A DNA stretch of 64,000 nt, from positions 1,922,001 through 1,986,000 of the forward strand of contig OZ271839.1 in assembly GCA_965601825.1 (NCBI GenBank). The letters run 5' to 3'. The DNA comes from HXMU1420-13 sp965601825 (lineage in GTDB: Bacteria; Bacteroidota; Rhodothermia; Balneolales; Balneolaceae). The notes below the pieces were generated by a model. It was given only the letters and a program-made list of their open reading frames with translations, searched no databases and was not told the DNA's origin. The translations under genes and the position numbers were made by a program. Positions 1 to 7,921 of the stretch are shown here, piece after piece. Numbering within the stretch: position 1 is the first letter of the stretch; each line of letters starts with the position of its first letter.

Positions 1-215
1 GTAGAAAAGCGATAGTGTAATTCAGCACCTTCCGTTAGCCCATGCCCTAATAAATCAATGGTAACGGGATTGCAAAATGACTTTAGGTCATCAATCAAAG
101 AGTTGAAAATTTCTCCTGAACCTAAAAATCCATGAAGCATAACGACGGTTGGCAGCTCATTATGAGCTTTTTCATATTCGAAATAATAGTCTATTCCACG
201 AATACGAACGTTCAT
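1..215 (-). CDS. menH: MenH-like alpha/beta hydrolase, N-terminal part (cut by window edge)
   Basis: This is the first ~71 codons of an alpha/beta-hydrolase; the rest lies outside the window. The start codon overlaps the menD stop as ATGA, which fixes the start and indicates translational coupling. Visible motifs are the oxyanion-hole segment LHGFLGS (residues 27-33) and the strand-turn DLLGHG (54-59), both typical of MenH, the 2-succinyl-6-hydroxy-2,4-cyclohexadiene-1-carboxylate synthase that follows MenD in menaquinone synthesis. The catalytic serine, aspartate and histidine lie in the missing part, so the assignment rests on the N-terminal motifs plus position as third gene after menF and menD. 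Confidence 0.85.
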   Translation of the reverse strand, partial: MNVRIRGIDYYFEYEKAHNELPTVVMLHGFLGSGEIFNSLIDDLKSFCNPVTIDLLGHGLTEGAELHYRFS

Positions 216-1927
216 TCCTCTTCAGTTTTAAATTGCCAGAGCAATCGTCTTAATTCCATTGAATCTTCACTATCAGTGATACATTCAAAGATATGTGGTC
301 CAGAACGTTCTATGTGTGATTCAAAAGTAGGGATCAACTGTTCAGGTCTTGATATTAATGTATGATCAATTTTATGAGCTCGACACATCGCAGCGAATGA
401 AACCGTATGTGGAGTTTCAAAGTAATCGCTGTATTCATTTTTATGCTCATTTATTGGAAGCATTTTAAAGATACTACCGCCTCCATTATTTAAGACGACA
501 ATTATTAATGGTTCTTCGATTTCATGGAGTTTTAAAAGAGCATTGGAATCGTGTAGAAATGCAATATCACCAATAAATAGCACTCCCGGTTTTTTAGCTA
601 CTTTGCTTATTCCAATGGTTGTTGATAGAATGCCATCAATCCCTGCGGCACCCCTATTTACGAAAATTTCTTTTCCGTCATAGTCTGAAAATAAAGCCAA
701 ATCACGGACTGGAAATGAATTAGATAACATCGTAAAGCTCTTAGATGGTATCAAATTTCCTAATGTATGGAACACATACCCATCAGTAAGTGGTGAGGTT
801 GGATACATCAAACGTTCTTTATAAGCGTAATATGACTTTTGATACCTTCTCCAGCTTCTAATCCATTCCTTGTCAATTTCCGTCTCAAATTCATTCACTT
901 CAAAGCCGGCGCCTTGAGTGAAGATAAATTCCTCTGCAGTCAGCGATTCATCTTGAATTTCATTTGAACCCAAAAACCGAATTTGTTTAATGTTACTATG
1001 CAATTTCAGGTAATTTTGAATTGCCTTACTAACAGGTTCATCACCAAAACGTAGTATCAAATCGGGAGTAAGTTCATTGGATATTTCTTCATTTCTGAGA
1101 AAGCCATCAAAACCGGTAACTGTATATTTTGATGAATTTAAATTACTCCCCGGCTCTACTAAAACTGGAGCGTTGAGTTGCTTCGCTAAGTTTTCCAGAG
1201 AACTGGCATCAATTGGTTCAATTTCAGGTCCAGCTATTATAATAGGTTTATTTGCTTCTGACGCTGCGATCCAAAATTTATCGTCCAGTGTATGTGGTTT
1301 TTGATCCCAGACTTTTAATGAATATCTCTTTTTACTCTGTTTTTCATTATCTGATTTTACGACTTCTAGAAAGTCGTTTTCAGGCTCAAATGGTTTTGAA
1401 AATGAAAAATTAAGGTGACTGACTCCTTTCTTAGAAACCGCGTTTTCAACTGCTTGTACTGCAGCCCTTTCTAATCGAAGAATACTATTATTACTTTCTT
1501 TGGGTTCGCCTACTTCATGAAAGAAAACCGGATAATCTCCGAATATCTTTATCTGATCGATGGTTTGCGAAGAACCAATACCTCTCAAGTGCGGTGGTCT
1601 ATCAGCACTCAATACTATCAATGGAACCGATGATTGAGTAGCTTCAATAATTGCCGGTAAATAATTGGCTACTGCTGTACCTGAAGTACAAACCAGACAG
1701 GTTGGAATTCCATCCACTTTAGACATACCCAATGCCATAAATGCAGCAGATCGCTCATCAATATTAATTGTTTTTTCAAATCCAGGGTGAGCTGCAAATG
1801 CAAGAGTAAGTGGAGTTGACCTGGAACCGGGTGAAATTATGACTCGATGTACGCCTTTTTCATATAAAGAGCGAACAAATTGAGTAGACCAATAAAAATT
1901 CAAGTTAAGTGGATCACGATCCGGCAT
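212..1927 (-). CDS. menD: MenD, SEPHCHC synthase
   Basis: This is 2-succinyl-5-enolpyruvyl-6-hydroxy-3-cyclohexene-1-carboxylate synthase, a thiamine-diphosphate enzyme joining isochorismate and 2-oxoglutarate in menaquinone synthesis. At 571 residues it has the usual family length. The N-terminal ThDP domain shows SPGSRSTPLT (32-41) and the cofactor-activating glutamate in DERS (E58). The C-terminal domain carries the metal/diphosphate motif GDIAFLHD (453-460) followed by NNGGGSIF (480-487). The start overlaps the end of menF by 14 bases and the stop overlaps menH, so the three genes form a tight leftward operon. The protein is cytoplasmic. Identification is secure. Confidence 0.96.
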   Translation of the reverse strand: MPDRDPLNLNFYWSTQFVRSLYEKGVHRVIISPGSRSTPLTLAFAAHPGFEKTINIDERSAAFMALGMSKVDGIPTCLVCTSGTAVANYLPAIIEATQSSVPLIVLSADRPPHLRGIGSSQTIDQIKIFGDYPVFFHEVGEPKESNNSILRLERAAVQAVENAVSKKGVSHLNFSFSKPFEPENDFLEVVKSDNEKQSKKRYSLKVWDQKPHTLDDKFWIAASEANKPIIIAGPEIEPIDASSLENLAKQLNAPVLVEPGSNLNSSKYTVTGFDGFLRNEEISNELTPDLILRFGDEPVSKAIQNYLKLHSNIKQIRFLGSNEIQDESLTAEEFIFTQGAGFEVNEFETEIDKEWIRSWRRYQKSYYAYKERLMYPTSPLTDGYVFHTLGNLIPSKSFTMLSNSFPVRDLALFSDYDGKEIFVNRGAAGIDGILSTTIGISKVAKKPGVLFIGDIAFLHDSNALLKLHEIEEPLIIVVLNNGGGSIFKMLPINEHKNEYSDYFETPHTVSFAAMCRAHKIDHTLISRPEQLIPTFESHIERSGPHIFECITDSEDSMELRRLLWQFKTEEE

Positions 1928-3371
1928 ATTCTAGGGCAGTAAGCATGGGTATAAATTTCATATTCGTTTCATCCCATTCTTTTTGGGGATCCGAATCCTG
2001 AACGATACCACATCCTGCAAAAAAGCGCACCTCTTTATCCATAATTAGTCCACTTCGAATTGCTACCGCAAACTCACCATTACCGCTGGTATTTATCCAG
2101 CCAATTGGCGAAGCATACCATCCACGATCAAAGTCTTCATGCTTTCGGATGAATCTAACAGCTGCTTTTCTTGGGTAACCGCCAACTGCTGGTGTTGGAT
2201 GTAAATTTTTAAGAACTTCGGTTCGGGAAACCCCTTCTTTAATAGTTGCAGTGATAGGTGTGTATAGGTGTTGAACGTTGGACAACTTCTTTACACTTGG
2301 TTGTTCAGGATGTTTTATAGTTTTTGAAAATGGTTCGAGTCGTTCAGAAATATCCTCTAGAACAATTTCATGCTCATGGCGATCTTTATCGCTATTAAGC
2401 AGAGAGTTTTCCAAAACTACATCTTCAGAAGCTGTTCTACCCCTGGATATACTACCGGCTAAACCTTCAGTTAGAATGTAATTCGCTCTAAAAGAAGCCA
2501 ACCTTTCAGGAGTGCAACCAATAAAACTTGATTTATGATTATGCTTTATTAAAAACGAATAGCAATCCGGATATTGACGTCTTAGCTTGTGTAAAATGTG
2601 TGTATCATTAATTCTTCGAGGGATTTCAATAATCAGCTCACGTGCTAATACTACCTTTTCGAATTCCCCTTCAATGATAGAATCTTTTGCTCGATTCACT
2701 GTTTCCTTCCAATGAAGCAAATCAAAATCTGATACCTGGTTTAATTGAATATCAGTTTTAATATTTAATTCCTCATCCAACTCATAATCAATTGCATTAC
2801 AAATTGGATCAAGTTCAGCTAATAGATCATAAATGCTGTTTATTAATTCAGCTTTTAAATCATTTGATTCAACAGGAATGACAATTGTAAGTATTGTGCA
2901 CTTACCTTCTCGAATGATCATCCATTTTGGAAGGGTAAAGGATGAAGCGTCAAAGTCTTTCCAGATTTCTGAAGTGTTCTGATCAAAAAATGAAAAACCA
3001 CCGAATAGATGAACTTCAGCATTTTGATGATTGATACCTTTCAGATGATGAACTTTTGCCAGGAGTTCTTTACCTCTTGTTGATGATTCCCGGTATCTGG
3101 TTTCACCTTGATTCGTAATTCGAATCAATTCACCGGATGCAGCGATTGAAAATTCACTAGTAGGTTGCTCCCAATAAAACTGAAAGTCATCATTTGACTT
3201 AATTTGCTCAAGAACTGCAAGTACATCAATATCAGAAATAGAGAAAGAGAAAGCTAAAAACTCTTTATCAGTTTCAAGTGCTGTAATTATGTGATTATCC
3301 AATGACTTTTCATCAATTTGTTGATGGAAAGCTTTAATTAGATAATTTTCGTGAATTAATGATTTCGGCAT
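1914..3371 (-). CDS. menF: Isochorismate synthase MenF
   Basis: This chorismate-binding enzyme converts chorismate to isochorismate, the first committed step of menaquinone synthesis. The catalytic domain fills residues ~220-480: the general-base lysine is in FEKVVLARE (K239), TEGLAGS (302-307+) and HPTPAVGG (391-398) line the active site, and GCGIV (453-457) with E465 forms the Mg-binding end. Lysine rather than arginine-type nucleophile positions and the menD/menH context favour MenF over anthranilate or salicylate synthases. The first ~200 residues are the variable N-terminal domain. Its ATG lies in the loop of a predicted hairpin (see 3363-3413). First gene of the men operon in this window. 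Confidence 0.94.
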   Translation of the reverse strand: MPKSLIHENYLIKAFHQQIDEKSLDNHIITALETDKEFLAFSFSISDIDVLAVLEQIKSNDDFQFYWEQPTSEFSIAASGELIRITNQGETRYRESSTRGKELLAKVHHLKGINHQNAEVHLFGGFSFFDQNTSEIWKDFDASSFTLPKWMIIREGKCTILTIVIPVESNDLKAELINSIYDLLAELDPICNAIDYELDEELNIKTDIQLNQVSDFDLLHWKETVNRAKDSIIEGEFEKVVLARELIIEIPRRINDTHILHKLRRQYPDCYSFLIKHNHKSSFIGCTPERLASFRANYILTEGLAGSISRGRTASEDVVLENSLLNSDKDRHEHEIVLEDISERLEPFSKTIKHPEQPSVKKLSNVQHLYTPITATIKEGVSRTEVLKNLHPTPAVGGYPRKAAVRFIRKHEDFDRGWYASPIGWINTSGNGEFAVAIRSGLIMDKEVRFFAGCGIVQDSDPQKEWDETNMKFIPMLTALEYAGS

Positions 3372-3413
3372 ACCGAAATTATCGGTTCTGAATTTTCAAT
3401 CTAAATTGAAAAT
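3363..3413 (-). promoter_or_regulatory. Hairpins around the menF start codon
   Basis: The menF ATG (3369-3371) lies exactly in the four-base loop of a 7-bp stem whose arms are ATTTCGG and CCGAAAT (3362-3379). In the transcript an upstream CCGA can instead pair with the same TCGG, so two small stems are mutually exclusive. Immediately upstream (3392-3413) is a perfect 9-bp inverted repeat, ATTTTCAAT and ATTGAAAAT, with a 4-base loop; it could equally be an end signal for the gene at 3455-3730. The structures are visible in the sequence; a control function is inference. Confidence 0.4.
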
Positions 3414-3454
3414 ACGCACTTTTATATAAAAGAACACGAAAAATGAAGTGATTT

Positions 3455-3730
3455 CTATACGGCGTCGTCTTGTTGACCGTTGCTGAATGGATTAGTTATT
3501 CCATGTGCTTCCAGGTCGAAATCGGCTAGCTCAAAAAGGTAATTCCAAGCCGTTTCACTTGAACCATCTTGTTGAACCCAATTTGGATGACTTTGTTTAA
3601 TCAAACCAACAACTCGTTTAGCATAAGCAAGTCTTTCTTCACCTTCAGGTAAACGCGGAATTGCTGCAATCATTAAATCGAGGTTGTATCCGCAATCGTA
3701 ATCTTTTGGTTTCTTTTGCTCTATAAACAT
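3455..3730 (-). CDS. DUF4290 family protein (short)
   Basis: A 91-residue protein matching from memory the DUF4290 family, found almost only in Bacteroidota and relatives. The diagnostic run is a YDCGYNLDLMI-type start, a RLPEGEERLAYAKRVV helix, then NW-Q and an FELADFDLEAHGI segment. Family members are usually longer (with a C-terminal extension), so this one is a minimal version. It has no signal peptide or membrane segment and no known function. It is read alone leftward, divergent from the CBS-like gene, with 146 bases between the two starts. Confidence 0.7.
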   Translation of the reverse strand: MFIEQKKPKDYDCGYNLDLMIAAIPRLPEGEERLAYAKRVVGLIKQSHPNWVQQDGSSETAWNYLFELADFDLEAHGITNPFSNGQQDDAV

Positions 3731-3876
3731 GGGCTAAATCTTTTCGCAAAAGATAAGAGTACTATGATGATTGCCCAAACATTTGTTAACTACAATTTCT
3801 TTGATTTAAAGTGAACCAGGTTGAATTATTTCTTAGTTTTGTGTGTCTACTTCTGACAAAATCTAAATAGGAATAA

Positions 3877-4863
3877 ATGTACCTGAACTCCATAACTGAG
3901 GCCATTGGAAATACTCCTTTGGTTAAACTGAATAAAACTGCTGGTGATACTGCCGGGACAGTTCTTGTTAAAGTTGAATATTTTAATCCCGGAAATTCAA
4001 TCAAAGATAGAATCGCTATCAAAATGATTGAAGACGCAGAGAAAAAAGGATTGCTAAAACCCGGTGGTACGATAGTAGAGGGGACTTCGGGTAATACAGG
4101 AATGGGTCTTGCATTGGTAGCTATTGCGAAAGGGTACAAATGCATATTTACAACTACTGATAAGCAGAGCCAAAGCAAGGTAGACATTTTAAAGGCAATG
4201 GGAGCCGAAGTTATTGTTTGTCCAACTAACGTTGAACCTGAAGATCCAAGAAGTTACTATTCGGTTGCGGCAAGACTTGCTGAGGAAACGGATAATTGCT
4301 ACTACCCAAATCAGTACGATAATAAATCAAACCTTCAGGCGCATTACGAAACAACGGGACCTGAAATTTGGGAACAAACTGAAGGAAAGATCACCCATTA
4401 TGTAGCTGGAATGGGTACAGGCGGAACAATTTCCGGAGTTGGAAAATATCTGAAAGAACAAAACCCGGATATCAAAGTTATTGGGATTGATTCTGTCGGA
4501 TCTGTATATAAAAAATATTTTGAAACAGGTGAGTTTGATAAGAATGAAATCAAACCATATATGACAGAAGGAATTGGTGAAGACATTATTCCCGGAACCA
4601 TTGAATTCGAATATATCGATGATGTAATTCAGGTAAATGACAAAGATTCTGCTATAGAAACTCGCAATTTAGCTAGCGATGAAGGTTTATTTATTGGCTG
4701 GAGTTGTGGAGCTGCTGTAGCAGGAGCAAAAAAGTATATCGAACAGAATCCGTTAAAAAAGGATGATGTAATGGTAATAATCCTACCTGATAGCGGCACT
4801 CGCTATATTGCCAAAGTGTACAACGATGAATGGATGAAAGAACAAGGATTTTTAGACTATTAA
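3877..4863 (+). CDS. PLP-dependent cystathionine beta-synthase / cysteine synthase
   Basis: A fold-type II PLP enzyme of 328 residues. The cofactor lysine is K43 in NPGNSIKDR, the substrate-binding loop is TSGNTG (70-75), and the phosphate loop is GMGTGGT. The stretch HYETTGPEIWEQ and the Y-YSVAARLAEE region resemble the catalytic core of cystathionine beta-synthase rather than CysK, although the regulatory CBS-domain pair is absent. It therefore makes either cystathionine from homocysteine and serine, or cysteine from O-acetylserine; sequence alone does not separate these. The next gene, DUF3467, follows after 4 bases, so they are probably co-transcribed. Confidence 0.85.
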   Translation: MYLNSITEAIGNTPLVKLNKTAGDTAGTVLVKVEYFNPGNSIKDRIAIKMIEDAEKKGLLKPGGTIVEGTSGNTGMGLALVAIAKGYKCIFTTTDKQSQSKVDILKAMGAEVIVCPTNVEPEDPRSYYSVAARLAEETDNCYYPNQYDNKSNLQAHYETTGPEIWEQTEGKITHYVAGMGTGGTISGVGKYLKEQNPDIKVIGIDSVGSVYKKYFETGEFDKNEIKPYMTEGIGEDIIPGTIEFEYIDDVIQVNDKDSAIETRNLASDEGLFIGWSCGAAVAGAKKYIEQNPLKKDDVMVIILPDSGTRYIAKVYNDEWMKEQGFLDY

Positions 4864-4867
4864 AAAA

Positions 4868-5185
4868 ATGACTCAAAACAATCAGACTGCTAAAACAGGT
4901 AAAATGGAAATCGAGCTTCCACAAGAAGAAGCTAATGGTACCTATTCAAATCTGGTAATGATTACTCATTCTCCATCCGAGTTTATTCTCGATTTTATTG
5001 CGGTAATGCCGGGTGTTCCGAAGGCTAAAGTTGCAAAGAGAATGATATTAACTCCTGATCACGCAAAACGCTTAGCGACCGCACTTATGGACAATGTGAA
5101 TCGTTACGAAGAGGAGCACGGTGTGATAAATACCAGAGAGAAAGTTGAGATTCCAATGTATCGTGGACCTCAACCGGAGGCATGA
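4868..5185 (+). CDS. DUF3467 family protein
   Basis: A 105-residue cytoplasmic protein matching DUF3467: it has YSNLVMITHSPSEFILDFI, then an MPGVPKAKV segment and the LTPDHAKRLATAL helix leading to an NVNRYEEEHG end. The function of the family is unknown. Its start is 4 bases after the stop of the PLP enzyme, and it converges on lptG with only 3 bases between stop codons. The family is widespread in Bacteroidota and other phyla as a small conserved gene. Confidence 0.85.
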   Translation: MTQNNQTAKTGKMEIELPQEEANGTYSNLVMITHSPSEFILDFIAVMPGVPKAKVAKRMILTPDHAKRLATALMDNVNRYEEEHGVINTREKVEIPMYRGPQPEA

Positions 5186-5188
5186 GGC

Positions 5189-6271
5189 CTACTTTTTTGC
5201 AGTCAGCATTAGTACAATTCCGACGATAAAAAAGGAAATATGTGGTAGTGTTGCAGCCATTTCTGGTGTAATTGTACCATAGTACCCAAATGGTTCGGCT
5301 ATTTTCATAAATGCCAGATACAAAAAGCTAATAGCTAATCCTGTTGCAAGGTATATTCCACGACCACCTCTACGACGAACAGAAGCCACTGCAAATCCAA
5401 TAATAATTACCACAATTATTGATATTGGATAAGCTAATCGGCCGAAATACTGAACTTTTGGGATATTCACTCCACCTGCACCACTTCGTTTAATTGAGGC
5501 GATATAATCTTGTGCTTCTACATATGAAAGTTGATAGATATCAGAAGTGGAACGAGATAAATCTTGGGGTAAAATGGATAGGGTAGTGTCTTTACCTGCA
5601 ATTTTAGTCTGAACAAATCCCGAATCTGTATAAACACGTTCTGTAACTGAAGTTAGCAGCCAGTGCTTTTCTTCTGTTCTCCATGTCATACTTGTGGCAG
5701 TAGTAGTTTTGCGAAGCTCTAAACTATCGTAGTCTACAAATCGAACCCGATAGGCTGTTCTTTGATTTTCGTCGAAATAGTTTACTTCAAGAACGCTATT
5801 TGGTGATAATTCTCTGTAAATGTTACTCCGATCAATACGTTCATTTTTTGAACGAATGAACTCATCTTCGAAAGCAATTCTCTTTTTATTTGATTCAGGA
5901 ATTATGCTTGAATCTAAATAACTGATACCAATTGCAGCAATAATCGCAAAAGCTAAATATGGCATCAATAATCTGTATAAACTAACTCCTGCGGCTTTAA
6001 AAGCTGTGATTTCTAATCGCTCTGATAATTGTCCGGTTAAGAATAAACATGCAGAAAAAATAGCAACAGGAATAACCAATCGAATCATTTCAGGTATGTA
6101 GGGCAGGTAATAATTGAACCAAATCTCATGGAATTCAGCCCCTCGGTCTGAGAAATCGTCACTATTCTCAGAAAAATCGATCATGATAAATATGAAAATG
6201 AAAATCAAAAGTACAAAAACTGTGATCGTCAGTAATCTTAGAAAAACATATTTATCAAAGTGTTTAAGCAC
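5189..6271 (-). CDS. lptG: LptG-type LPS export permease (YjgP/YjgQ family)
   Basis: An inner-membrane permease of 360 residues. It has an N-terminal transmembrane helix (~10-30), two more near 60-125 carrying a short ERLEITAFKAAGVSLYRLL coupling helix, a periplasmic beta-jellyroll (~130-265) and three C-terminal helices (~272-358). With LptF it forms the transmembrane part of the LptB2FG transporter that extracts lipopolysaccharide from the inner membrane. The start overlaps the end of lptF by 8 bases. Which of the two is LptF and which LptG is chosen by gene order and length; that both are YjgP/YjgQ permeases is certain. Confidence 0.88.
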   Translation of the reverse strand: MLKHFDKYVFLRLLTITVFVLLIFIFIFIMIDFSENSDDFSDRGAEFHEIWFNYYLPYIPEMIRLVIPVAIFSACLFLTGQLSERLEITAFKAAGVSLYRLLMPYLAFAIIAAIGISYLDSSIIPESNKKRIAFEDEFIRSKNERIDRSNIYRELSPNSVLEVNYFDENQRTAYRVRFVDYDSLELRKTTTATSMTWRTEEKHWLLTSVTERVYTDSGFVQTKIAGKDTTLSILPQDLSRSTSDIYQLSYVEAQDYIASIKRSGAGGVNIPKVQYFGRLAYPISIIVVIIIGFAVASVRRRGGRGIYLATGLAISFLYLAFMKIAEPFGYYGTITPEMAATLPHISFFIVGIVLMLTAKK

Positions 6272-7709
6272 GCTTTGGTCGAATTCGATTTAGGTTTAGA
6301 TCAGTTGTGAGATGTAGAATCAAGACTATCCCAATAATGGAAAAGATCAGATTGAAGCCCCACATTCCAAAAAATGGCGTGACATATAATCGATCCGCTA
6401 ACTTTTCACCTTGAATAATGGATATCCAATAAATAGTGAGTATAACGGCACTAATAATTGCAGCATATCCGAAATTTCCTCTTTTGGTCATCATGCCAAT
6501 TGGTGCACCTAGCAGTACAAATACAACACATGCCATTGGAATTGAGAATTTCTTATGAATCTCAACTAAATATTTATTGATTCTTTTTAATCGCCAGAGA
6601 ATATTTGAGGAGTTAGTTTCGAAGAAGGTATTTTCTTGTTGAATATTAGTTCGAGCTAGATCTAAAATTCTTTTCTGATGTATATCATTAAGAAAGAAAC
6701 CCAAAGTATAAAATCCGGTATTTGTTTCACTAAGCTCTACATCGACTTGAAGAGTGTCCGGTCTTAAAGTAATATTTGAATTCGGAATAAAAGGGTTGGC
6801 AACTTCATTTCCATAAACATGATCAAAACTTGTATTGTCGGCAGATCGGTCGACATAAGAAATGACTTCTGTTCGTAAGGTATCAACAACCACGGCCATT
6901 GCCTGGGCACTCATTGTTCGGTCACTTTCACTTCTACCGCTGGGATCTGATCTAGTAAACGATAGTTCTGATAAATCAAAAGTTAATCTATACTTAGAGA
7001 ACAAGGTTTTTTCCTGGTTTTCTGTCCTACTATCACGAGTTCTATCCATATAACGGAGTATCTCACCATCTTCCAGGATAAGTGTTAATCCTTCAGCGCC
7101 TTCACTTTGCAGGAAACCGCGTTCAGCTCGTATGTAAGCACGCCTTCTGTTATTTGCCGGCTCTTGGAACAGAGTAACGTTATGCAAGCTATCTGTTTCA
7201 TTATCTATATGGCGTACGAGAAAAATGTAGCCATCAATTCCGTCATAAAAGACATTCGGTTTTAATTCAAATCCGGGTTTTTTAACCCTGATATCCATAA
7301 ACAATGATCTGGCTTTCGAATTAGCTTCTGGGAGTACATTATTAGAAAACCAGATTAATCCTATACCAAGAAAAAAAGCAGCTACTAATACCGGTAAAAT
7401 CATTTTTATTGGATTTACACCTGAAGCTCGTAATGCTGTTAATTCATTTAGTTCAGAGAATTTTCCAAATGCCATCAAACTAGCAACTAAAACAGCCATT
7501 GGTGCTGCTAAAACCACCATATAGGCCAAATTGGTGGCTATTAGTTCAATTATAATGGATATAGGAATGTCCTTACCAATTAGTTTATCAACATGCAGAA
7601 TTAAGAATTGCATGAGAAGCAAAAACATCAGTGTAAAAAAGCAAAATAGGAATGGTCCAAGATGCCTTCTTAAAAGATCGAGTTGTATTTTATTTCTCCA
7701 GATTGGCAA
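6264..7709 (-). CDS. lptF: LptF-type LPS export permease (YjgP/YjgQ family)
   Basis: A 481-residue permease, longer than the ~360 of E. coli LptF because the periplasmic region between the third and fourth helices is expanded (~140-370). The N-terminal helix follows LDLLRRHLGPFLF, and the coupling helix is recognisable as FSELNELTALRASGVNP (~83-99). The final helices include PMACVVFVLLGAPIG, the conserved family segment. It is the first gene of the lptFG pair and is divergent from sprA, placing lipopolysaccharide export next to outer-membrane protein secretion. Confidence 0.88.
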   Translation of the reverse strand: MPIWRNKIQLDLLRRHLGPFLFCFFTLMFLLLMQFLILHVDKLIGKDIPISIIIELIATNLAYMVVLAAPMAVLVASLMAFGKFSELNELTALRASGVNPIKMILPVLVAAFFLGIGLIWFSNNVLPEANSKARSLFMDIRVKKPGFELKPNVFYDGIDGYIFLVRHIDNETDSLHNVTLFQEPANNRRRAYIRAERGFLQSEGAEGLTLILEDGEILRYMDRTRDSRTENQEKTLFSKYRLTFDLSELSFTRSDPSGRSESDRTMSAQAMAVVVDTLRTEVISYVDRSADNTSFDHVYGNEVANPFIPNSNITLRPDTLQVDVELSETNTGFYTLGFFLNDIHQKRILDLARTNIQQENTFFETNSSNILWRLKRINKYLVEIHKKFSIPMACVVFVLLGAPIGMMTKRGNFGYAAIISAVILTIYWISIIQGEKLADRLYVTPFFGMWGFNLIFSIIGIVLILHLTTDLNLNRIRPKRA

Positions 7710-7921
7710 GACTCAATTTAGTAGATGATGGATACTTTTTTATCATTGAAAACGTACTGAATAAAAACTAATTATACCTTCATTATAACACTGTAATAGA
7801 GGGATAATCACTTTCAAGAGACTCAAATATATGGTATTATCTGCGTCTATTTGCAATAAAGTATCATCCAAAAAATAGCCTATCGAGCACAGCTACAAAC
7901 TTCTCATAAGTCAGCTTAACT
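7710..7921. promoter_or_regulatory. Divergent lptF / sprA intergenic region
   Basis: About 210 bases between the lptF start and the start of the open sprA frame. It must hold promoters for both directions. It contains no ATG in the sprA frame and no strong purine-rich ribosome site near 7922. A 15-codon open frame from the ATG at 7831 ends at 7878 and looks non-coding. No repeat or terminator was recognised. Confidence 0.3.

Noticed and set aside
3786..4187. 133-codon open frame on the minus strand within the CBS-like gene
   Set aside because: It lies antisense to a well-supported PLP enzyme and shows no domain; its composition is that of a shadow frame.
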